This document shows, piece by piece, positions 1-4,858 of a DNA stretch of 6,112 bases. Source of the DNA: Deltaproteobacteria bacterium UBA7527 (GTDB lineage: Bacteria > Desulfobacterota > Syntrophorhabdia > Syntrophorhabdales > Syntrophorhabdaceae); the NCBI GenBank assembly GCA_002478225.1, contig DLMV01000080.1:11421-17532 (forward strand), written 5' to 3'. Positions within the stretch are counted from its first letter, which is position 1. Each line of letters opens with the position of its first letter. A program made the translations under genes and the position numbers. A model generated the notes under the pieces. The model ran no database searches and was not told the DNA's origin. It saw nothing but the letters and a program-made list of their open reading frames with translations.

Positions 1-1137
1 TGCGGCCGGGTCTGCCCGCAGGAGAGCCAGTGCGAATCGAAGTGCGTGCTGGGCAAAAAGGGGCAGCCCATCGCGATCGGCAGGTTGGAAAGGTTCGCGG
101 CGGATTACGAGCTGGCAAAGGGAGATGTCCGCGCACCGCAGAAACCGAAGAAGTCAGGCAAGAAGGTCGCCATCATCGGCGCGGGTCCAGCAGGCCTTAC
201 CGTTGCGGGCGAGCTTTCGAAAAAAGGCCACGACGTGACGGTCTTCGAGGCACTCCACAAGGCCGGCGGCGTTCTCGTCTACGGCATCCCGGAATTTCGT
301 CTGCCGAAGGCGATCGTCCAGCGGGAAGTAGACTACGTGGAAAAGCTCGGCGCCACGATAAAGGTCGATACGATCATCGGCCAGACGACAACCGTTGAAG
401 AGCTCTTCAAACAGGGCTACGATGCCATCTTCATCGGCACCGGCGCTGGTCTGCCATACTTCCTCAACATTCCCGGCGAGAACTTGAACGGCGTTTATTC
501 TGCCAACGAGTTCCTCACGCGGTCGAACCTCATGAAGGCATACCTCTTTCCTGAATATGATACGCCTATCAGGGTGGGAAACAAGGTCGCCGTCATCGGC
601 GGCGGCAACGTGGCAATGGACAGCGCCAGGGTCGCCAAGAGGCTCGGCGCCGACACGGTATACCTCGTGTACCGGCGCTCCCGTGAAGAGATGCCGGCTC
701 GCGCAGAGGAAGCGCACCACGCCGAGGAAGAGGGTATCGACTTCAGGCTTCTTACAAACCCTATACGGATCATCGGCGACGAGAACGGCTGGGTAAAAGG
801 CATGGAGTGCATTAAGATGGAGCTTGGGGAACCCGATGCATCAGGCAGGAGGAGGCCGGTTGAGATACCGGGGTCCAATTTTGTCCTGGACGTGGACGTT
901 GTGATCGTCGCGATCGGCCAGGGTCCGAACCCGATACTCACACAGAGCACCCCGGAGCTGAAGCTCAGGAGATCCGGCAATATCGAGGCTGACCCCGAGA
1001 CAGGGAAGACAAGTATGGAAGGGGTCTTTGCCGGCGGCGATATCGTGACCGGCGCCGCGACGGTCATCCTTGCCATGGGCGCCGGAAGGGCGGCGGCAAA
1101 GGCGATCGACGAATACCTGCAGACAAAACAGAAATAG
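1..1137 (+). CDS. gltA: Glutamate synthase small-subunit-like flavoprotein (GltA/NfnB family), 5' end missing
   Basis: The reading frame is open from the first base, so the gene starts upstream; 378 residues and a TAG stop are seen, against roughly 460-470 for the family. The visible part opens with CGRVCPQESQCESKC: cysteines at window residues 1, 5, 11 and 15 are the iron-sulfur ligand pattern of this family. An FAD-binding GAGPAG follows at about residues 60-65, then the conserved GIPEFRLPK. A second dinucleotide-binding site, GGGNVAMDSA, begins near residue 200, followed by YRRSREEMPAR, where the paired arginines (225-226) fit NADPH binding. The C-terminal FAD-contact motif GVFAGGDIVTGAATV lies near 342-355. 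By family knowledge the protein passes electrons between NAD(P)H, FAD and Fe-S clusters in the cytoplasm. It could be the small subunit of glutamate synthase, or the large subunit of NADH-dependent ferredoxin:NADP oxidoreductase (NfnB/SudA). The deciding partner gene would lie upstream, outside the window. Family is certain; the exact role and the symbol are not. Confidence 0.93.
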   Translation, partial: CGRVCPQESQCESKCVLGKKGQPIAIGRLERFAADYELAKGDVRAPQKPKKSGKKVAIIGAGPAGLTVAGELSKKGHDVTVFEALHKAGGVLVYGIPEFRLPKAIVQREVDYVEKLGATIKVDTIIGQTTTVEELFKQGYDAIFIGTGAGLPYFLNIPGENLNGVYSANEFLTRSNLMKAYLFPEYDTPIRVGNKVAVIGGGNVAMDSARVAKRLGADTVYLVYRRSREEMPARAEEAHHAEEEGIDFRLLTNPIRIIGDENGWVKGMECIKMELGEPDASGRRRPVEIPGSNFVLDVDVVIVAIGQGPNPILTQSTPELKLRRSGNIEADPETGKTSMEGVFAGGDIVTGAATVILAMGAGRAAAKAIDEYLQTKQK

Positions 1138-1158
1138 CCCCATATCCTTTGTATCCGG

Positions 1159-1190
1159 AAGGGCAGAATCTTGTGTTCTGCCCTTTTTTT
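1159..1190 (+). terminator. Intrinsic terminator of the flavoprotein gene
   Basis: Perfect 8-bp arms GGGCAGAA (1161-1168) and TTCTGCCC (1176-1183) enclose a 7-nt loop and are followed at once by seven T (1184-1190). Flanking AA/TT pairs can lengthen the stem to ten. It starts 21 bases after the flavoprotein stop codon and has a T tract only in the rightward direction, so it ends that transcript and separates it from gpmA. Confidence 0.92.
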
Positions 1191-1195
1191 GTTTA

Positions 1196-1204
1196 TGTTA
1201 TAGT
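1196..1204 (+). promoter_or_regulatory. Candidate extended -10 promoter for gpmA
   Basis: TG-T-TATAGT fits the extended -10 pattern TGnTATAAT with one mismatch in the hexamer. It lies just past the upstream terminator and 32 bases before the gpmA start codon, which would give a leader of about 25 nt. No good -35 hexamer stands at 17 bp (TTCTGC at 1176-1181 is poor), as is common for extended -10 promoters. Because a terminator precedes gpmA, some promoter must lie here; the exact site is inferred. Confidence 0.4.
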
Positions 1205-1236
1205 ATACGCAAGCAATGCTACGGAGGAGAGGGCCG

Positions 1237-1989
1237 ATGAAAAAGATCGTTTTGCTTCGCCACGGAGAAAGCACCTGGAACAAGGAAAATCTCTTTACCG
1301 GGTGGACGGACGTTGACCTGTCGGAAAAGGGGATCGAGGAAGCAAAAGAGGCCGGGCGCGTCCTGAAAGAGCAAGGGTATGTATTTGACCTTGCCTTTAC
1401 GTCTGTATTGAAGAGGGCCATCCGCACGCTCTGGATCGCACTTGACGAGATGGACCTCATGTGGATACCGATCTACCACGACTGGAGACTGAATGAACGC
1501 CACTACGGAGCGCTTCAGGGTCTCAACAAGGCCCAGACCGCAGAGAAATACGGTGAGGCGCAGGTAAAGCTCTGGAGGAGAAGCTATGATATCCGCCCGC
1601 CTGAGCTCGATGAGAAGGACCCCCGTTATACCGGTCCAGACCCCCGTTACCATGATCTGAGAAAAGAGCAGCACCCCCTCGCGGAATGTCTCAAGGATAC
1701 CGTGGAGCGATTCCTTCCCTGCTGGCATGAGCGCATCGTGCCGATAATACAATCAGGCCAGCGCGTCCTCATCACTGCCCACGGGAACAGCCTGCGCGCC
1801 CTCGTTAAATACCTCGACAACATCCCCGACGATGTCATCCCCGAACTGAACATCCCAACGGGCATGCCGCTTGTCTATGAACTGGATGATGGACTGAAGC
1901 CGATCAAGAGCTACTATATCGGTGATCCGGAGAAGGTGAAGGCAGCTATGGAGGCCGTTGCGAACCAGGGAAAAGCGAAAAACGCTTAA
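1237..1989 (+). CDS. gpmA: 2,3-bisphosphoglycerate-dependent phosphoglycerate mutase
   Basis: This cytoplasmic glycolysis and gluconeogenesis enzyme interconverts 3-phosphoglycerate and 2-phosphoglycerate. The 250-residue protein has the normal length for bacterial dPGM. It begins with LLRHGESTWN, placing the phospho-accepting histidine at residue 9, then FTGWTDVDLS. LKRAIRT gives phosphate-binding Arg60, and ERHYGALQGLNK gives the proton-donor Glu87. RRSYDIRPP (114-122) and the second catalytic histidine, His182 in TAHGNSLRALVK, follow. All catalytic residues I can place are present. The ATG at 1237 is chosen over an in-frame upstream ATG at 1216 because GGAGG (1223-1227) sits 9 bases before it and because the family starts directly with M-x-K-hydrophobic-LLRHG. 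A terminator upstream and a probable own promoter point to a single-gene transcript. The next gene, an HD-GYP protein, converges on it. Two near-identical GACCCCCGTTA stretches around 1619-1650 encode the DPRY-x-DPRY segment usual in the family and are not a mobile repeat. Confidence 0.97.
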   Translation: MKKIVLLRHGESTWNKENLFTGWTDVDLSEKGIEEAKEAGRVLKEQGYVFDLAFTSVLKRAIRTLWIALDEMDLMWIPIYHDWRLNERHYGALQGLNKAQTAEKYGEAQVKLWRRSYDIRPPELDEKDPRYTGPDPRYHDLRKEQHPLAECLKDTVERFLPCWHERIVPIIQSGQRVLITAHGNSLRALVKYLDNIPDDVIPELNIPTGMPLVYELDDGLKPIKSYYIGDPEKVKAAMEAVANQGKAKNA

Positions 1990-1990
1990 T

Positions 1991-2021
1991 GAGCCCTTCT
2001 GCGGTATACCCGCTAAGGCTC
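1991..2021. repeat. Nested inverted repeat just after gpmA
   Basis: Outer arms GAGCC (1991-1995) and GGCTC (2017-2021) enclose inner arms GCGG (2001-2004) and CCGC (2010-2013) around TATAC; GGTATACC (2003-2010) is itself a perfect 8-bp palindrome. The hairpin begins two bases after the gpmA stop codon. It has no T tract on either strand, so it is not a standard intrinsic terminator, but it could protect mRNA 3' ends or be part of the larger structured element reaching to about 2182. Confidence 0.6.
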
Positions 2022-2032
2022 GGAAGTTACTC

Positions 2033-2072
2033 AACCTGCGAACTCGCGCTTCGCGCTCAGACAGCGCAGGTT
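2033..2072. repeat. Intergenic inverted repeat with a nested GC hairpin
   Basis: Perfect 8-bp arms AACCTGCG (2033-2040) and CGCAGGTT (2065-2072) enclose 24 bases. Inside lies a small hairpin, CGCG-CTT-CGCG (2045-2055), which on the minus strand also reads as a tandem AGCGCGA repeat. A further CCTGCGG follows at 2075-2081. No T tract follows. The layered structure between convergent genes resembles a dispersed palindromic (REP-like) element more than a terminator; its copy number cannot be judged from one window. Confidence 0.6.
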
Positions 2073-2127
2073 ATCCTGCGGAATGCTCCTACTCGCCAAG
2101 CGGGTCCCAACCGTGCTCGAGGTCGCT

Positions 2128-2152
2128 GTTCACGAAAATGTTCCTGGTGAAC
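2128..2152. repeat. Inverted repeat downstream of the HD-GYP gene
   Basis: Arms GTTCAC (2128-2133) and GTGAAC (2147-2152) are perfect and 13 bases apart. The dyad lies 30 bases beyond the stop codon of the leftward HD-GYP gene. No T run follows it on the minus strand, so it is a weak terminator candidate at best. Together with the dyads at 1991-2021 and 2033-2072 it makes the 193-bp gap unusually rich in symmetry. Confidence 0.45.
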
Positions 2153-2182
2153 CACATAGGAGGCGCAAAGTTACTTCCTGGT

Positions 2183-3505
2183 TTAACGCATATACGAAAC
2201 CAGGTCAGGATGGTAATATTGCGCGTTGATCTTGCTCAGGTCCTGCCTGGGCTTGTCGTCCGTCCTGTTCGCGTACTCATCGTAGAGTGACCGTGCGATC
2301 TTCGCAAAGGCGTCGAGCATCTCATGGTCGAAGTGGCTTCCCCTGCTCTCCATGAGTATCTTCATAGATTCATCAAACCCCAGAGGTTCTTTGTAGGGGC
2401 GTTTCGATGTGAGGGCATCGAATACGTCGGCAACGGCGAAGATGCGGGCTACCCGCGGTATCTCCGTGCCATGTTTGTTCTTGTCGTATCCTGAGCCGTC
2501 GTATTTCTCATGGTGGCCACCGACAACATCGATCGCATCGTTAAGCCATGTCGACCTGTTCACAATATCGACCCCGTACCGGACATGTTTCTTCATCTCC
2601 TCAAATTCCTCCGGGTTGAGCTTCCCCGGCTTCAGGAGGACATTGTCGCTTATTCCGATCTTTCCGACGTCGTGGAGAAAGGCGCCTTTAAGGAGGGTGC
2701 GGATCTCGTCGTCGCCGAGGTGCAGCTCCTGTGCGATGCGGACCGCGTAAATAGTGACGCGGTAGTTATGGATGTCGGTGTCGCTGTCCCTCTTGGCAAT
2801 GGCGCCCCCGAGGACGCTAAGGATCTCAAGGTTGGCATGGAGGAGGTCTGCCGACAGCGACGTGACCCTGCGAAGCAACTGCATGATGACCGGATAGAGA
2901 AGCAGCGAGGTGAGAAGCACAATACCCGCCGCGATCAATGTTGTAAAAAATACCTCCCACCGTGCCTTAGCGAGGATTCCGGGCGCAACGGCAAAGACCC
3001 CTTCGATATAACCTACCCGCTCATTGGCGCTGTTTTTAAGCTCTGATACAAGATGGATAACAACAACGTCCTTTTTGAAATGCTTCATCCTTTTCCAGGC
3101 CCCCTGCCCGGCGAGGACAGAGCGATCGAGACCTTTGTCCACATAATCGTTCACCGCGGCGATATATTGATAATCTTCATCGCTTACCTTTGCTATTTCG
3201 CGGAGATCAGGATCAAGGATACGGGCAAGAACAAAATAGCCCTCCCTGCGCCTTGTCGTTTTGGTGGCTGATCTCTTCATTACGCTCCGGATCCTTTCGT
3301 GGTCGCCGAGCCCGGGTGCGTCGAGGTTTTCTATGATGAGCCACCTGAATTGCTCTGCTCCTAACAGCGCCCTGTCAATTACCCGCTCGTCGACGGCCTT
3401 GAACTCCATGAAAACGACTATAGCGCTCAGGATTGCGCAGATGCATAATGTTGATATCGCGAGGCGGAAGACAAGAATCCGATGGATCGATCGTTTAAGC
3501 CCCAT
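2183..3505 (-). CDS. Membrane HD-GYP domain protein, probable c-di-GMP phosphodiesterase (GYD variant)
   Basis: The 440-residue protein has a short basic N-terminus, a membrane helix at about residues 11-34, an outer (probably periplasmic) sensor region of about 150 residues to 184, a second helix at about 185-209, and a cytoplasmic HD-GYP domain from about 225 to 410. By family knowledge that domain hydrolyses cyclic di-GMP, linking an outside signal to motility, biofilm or other output. Metal-site residues are present: His246, the HDVGKIGI motif (His278, Asp279), His307, the His331-His332 pair in HHEKYDGSGY, and Asp360 in RIFAVADVFDALTSKRPY. The oddity is GYD at 339-341 where the family reads GYP. 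No GGDEF or clear HAMP domain is seen, and I do not recognise the sensor region. The start at 3505 is preferred: AAGGGA lies about ten bases upstream and the first helix follows directly. In-frame ATGs at 3538 and 3601 are possible, but 3538 lacks a ribosome-binding site and an extension from either would add an unusual leader. The gene is transcribed alone and is divergent from the aminotransferase gene. Confidence 0.93.
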   Translation of the reverse strand: MGLKRSIHRILVFRLAISTLCICAILSAIVVFMEFKAVDERVIDRALLGAEQFRWLIIENLDAPGLGDHERIRSVMKRSATKTTRRREGYFVLARILDPDLREIAKVSDEDYQYIAAVNDYVDKGLDRSVLAGQGAWKRMKHFKKDVVVIHLVSELKNSANERVGYIEGVFAVAPGILAKARWEVFFTTLIAAGIVLLTSLLLYPVIMQLLRRVTSLSADLLHANLEILSVLGGAIAKRDSDTDIHNYRVTIYAVRIAQELHLGDDEIRTLLKGAFLHDVGKIGISDNVLLKPGKLNPEEFEEMKKHVRYGVDIVNRSTWLNDAIDVVGGHHEKYDGSGYDKNKHGTEIPRVARIFAVADVFDALTSKRPYKEPLGFDESMKILMESRGSHFDHEMLDAFAKIARSLYDEYANRTDDKPRQDLSKINAQYYHPDLVSYMR

Positions 3506-3547
3506 GTCTGTATGTCCCTTAGCTACATTTTTCAACATGACGAAATA

Positions 3548-3563
3548 TTTTGCAACTGCAAAA
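3548..3563. promoter_or_regulatory. Operator-like palindrome upstream of the HD-GYP gene
   Basis: TTTTGCA-AC-TGCAAAA is a perfect dyad with 7-bp arms, in an AT-rich stretch 43 bases upstream of the HD-GYP start codon. On the minus strand it contains TTGCAA, which together with AAAAAT 17 bases further on (3532-3527) makes a weak possible -35/-10 pair. A regulator bound here would therefore overlap a promoter. The symmetry is seen; the regulatory role is inferred. Confidence 0.45.
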
Positions 3564-3643
3564 CAAGCATGCCGTTGAAGAAAAATATTGATAGGGCACA
3601 TCCCCTTACAATATCCGGGTTGAAAATTTCAGAAATGTATGGC

Positions 3644-3660
3644 ATATCACAATTTGATAT
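3644..3660. promoter_or_regulatory. Operator-like palindrome upstream of the aminotransferase gene
   Basis: ATATCA-CAATT-TGATAT is a perfect dyad with 6-bp arms and a 5-bp centre, 47 bases before the aminotransferase start codon. A possible -35 hexamer TTGAAA lies at 3620-3625, and at 17 bp spacing the left arm would cover the -10 position (CATATC, a poor match). The placement suits a repressor or autoregulator site in the divergent intergenic region, but no regulator gene is present in the window. Confidence 0.4.
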
Positions 3661-3707
3661 ACAAGACCTCACAAGAACCTTTTTTTTGCAGGGAAGGAGA
3701 GACCGTT

Positions 3708-4823
3708 ATGAAAAACTTGTTGGAAGGCATTGAAGACATACTGTTAATGGGACCCGGTCCTTCATGCGTGCCGCCGGAGGTCTACAGCGCTTTAAGCCGG
3801 GCGACGATCGGACACCTCGATCCCTATTTTCTGAACATTGCGGAGGAGCTGAAGGAGATGCTCCGCAGGATCATGAACACGAGGAATAACCTGACGATCC
3901 CCATATCGGGAACTGGCTCTGCCGGCATGGAGGCAGCATTTGTGAATCTTGTCGAGCCGGGAGACAAAGTGCTGGTCCTTTTGAACGGCGTGTTCGGCAT
4001 GAGGATGCAGGATGTTGCCACCAGGCTTGGCGGCACCGTTGACGCGCTTGAATTCAGATGGGGCGCTCCCGTTGAGCCGGAAGCAGTAGAAAAAAAACTC
4101 AGGCAGGAATCCTATAAGATAGTTGCTATAGTCCACGCCGAGACCTCGACGGGCGTGAGAAATCCAGTTGCCGAGATCGGCTCTCTTCTCAAGGGCAGCG
4201 ACACGATCTATCTGGTGGATACCGTGACCAGTCTTGGCGGGATCGAGGTCCGAATGGACGACTGGAACGCCGATGTCCTCTACAGCGGGACGCAGAAATG
4301 CCTTTCATGTCCTCCGGGACTCGCGCCCTTCTCATTGAACGAAAAGGCGATGGCAAAGCTGAACGGACGGAAAACAAAGGTACCCAACTGGTACCTCGAC
4401 CTCACCATGATCGCCAATTATTGGGGTCAGAACCGGGTTTATCATCATACAGCACCGGTGAACATGCTCTACGGCCTCTATCAGGCGATCCTCCTGATCC
4501 TCGAAGAGGGGCCGGAACACGTGTTCCGGCGCCACAGGGAAAGCCACATGGCGCTGGTGCAAGGGTTACAGGAATTGGGTCTGAATATGCTGGTAGACGA
4601 GCCATACCGCCTGCCCATGCTGAACGCCGTCTGCGTGCCTGAAGGAGTTGATGAACTATCGGTCCGCAGGCGCCTGCGGAGCGAATTCAAGATCGAGATC
4701 GGCGGCGGCCTTGGAGCCCTTGCCGGGAAGATCTGGCGTATCGGGATCATGGGGCATACTGCGAGAATGGAGAATGTTGCGAGGTTTCTCGCGGCGCTGA
4801 AAGAAGCGCTGGAGAAAAAATGA
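3708..4823 (+). CDS. Class V PLP aminotransferase, alanine/serine-glyoxylate type
   Basis: This 371-residue pyridoxal-phosphate enzyme belongs to the alanine-glyoxylate / serine-pyruvate aminotransferase group (PucG- and AGXT-like) and has that group's usual length. Seen in order: GPGPS (15-19) at the family's N-terminal substrate-binding segment; SGTGSAGMEAA (67-77), the cofactor-phosphate loop; ETSTG (145-149); Asp171 in YLVDTVTSLGG, which pairs with the cofactor nitrogen; SGTQKCLSCPPG with Schiff-base Lys197; and WRIGIMGH with Arg344, the likely carboxylate-binding arginine. It would act in the cytoplasm, moving an amino group from alanine or serine to glyoxylate or a related oxo acid; the true substrate pair cannot be read from sequence. 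The ATG at 3708 is preferred over the in-frame ATG at 3639 because AAGGAG (3694-3699) lies 8 bases upstream and GPGPS then falls at the usual distance from the N-terminus. A run of eight T (3680-3687) lies just before this site. Two long perfect palindromes lie inside the gene at 4511-4530 and 4663-4680. The next gene converges on it after 35 bases with no visible terminator. Confidence 0.93.
   Translation: MKNLLEGIEDILLMGPGPSCVPPEVYSALSRATIGHLDPYFLNIAEELKEMLRRIMNTRNNLTIPISGTGSAGMEAAFVNLVEPGDKVLVLLNGVFGMRMQDVATRLGGTVDALEFRWGAPVEPEAVEKKLRQESYKIVAIVHAETSTGVRNPVAEIGSLLKGSDTIYLVDTVTSLGGIEVRMDDWNADVLYSGTQKCLSCPPGLAPFSLNEKAMAKLNGRKTKVPNWYLDLTMIANYWGQNRVYHHTAPVNMLYGLYQAILLILEEGPEHVFRRHRESHMALVQGLQELGLNMLVDEPYRLPMLNAVCVPEGVDELSVRRRLRSEFKIEIGGGLGALAGKIWRIGIMGHTARMENVARFLAALKEALEKK
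4511..4530. repeat. Perfect 20-bp palindrome inside the aminotransferase gene
   Basis: The half-site GCCGGAACAC is followed directly by its exact reverse complement, with a CACGTG core and no spacer. After one mismatched pair, two further pairs extend it. It encodes GPEHVFRR, so the bases also carry coding information. It could be a protein-binding site, a cruciform former, or chance; the symmetry is certain but the function is unknown. Confidence 0.6.
4663..4680. repeat. Perfect 18-bp palindrome inside the aminotransferase gene
   Basis: TCCGCAGGC is followed directly by its exact reverse complement around a GCGC centre. It encodes the arginine-rich stretch VRRRLR, where CGC, AGG and CGG codons make such symmetry somewhat easier to reach by chance. 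It differs in sequence from the 20-bp palindrome 132 bases upstream, so the two are not copies of one site. Confidence 0.55.
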
Positions 4824-4858
4824 GTACGATGATGCGGTTTATTTCTTAAAGAGGAATA

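Noticed and set aside
495..1460. A 321-codon minus-strand open frame across the flavoprotein gene and the start of gpmA
   Set aside because: It is serine-rich shadow coding, crosses a terminator and two well-supported genes, and shows no family motif.
1619..1652. Direct repeat GACCCCCGTTA within gpmA
   Set aside because: It encodes the family's normal repeated DPRY residues, so protein constraint explains it.
2089..2157. A 22-residue minus-strand reading frame (MWFTRNIFVNSDLEHGWDPLGE) after the HD-GYP gene
   Set aside because: It has a protein-like composition and a stop, but the bases before its ATG read GCGCCTCCT, which is not a ribosome-binding site, and it lies within the structured intergenic element. 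It may be a remnant, but cannot be supported as a gene.
4378..4396. Inverted repeat AGGTACC-CAACT-GGTACCT in the aminotransferase gene
   Set aside because: Seven-base arms built from two KpnI-like words within coding sequence for KVPNWYL; weaker than the two perfect palindromes and readily explained by chance.
4824..4858. Possible bidirectional terminator between the convergent aminotransferase and antiporter genes
   Set aside because: The 35-bp gap shows no hairpin followed by a T run in either direction.
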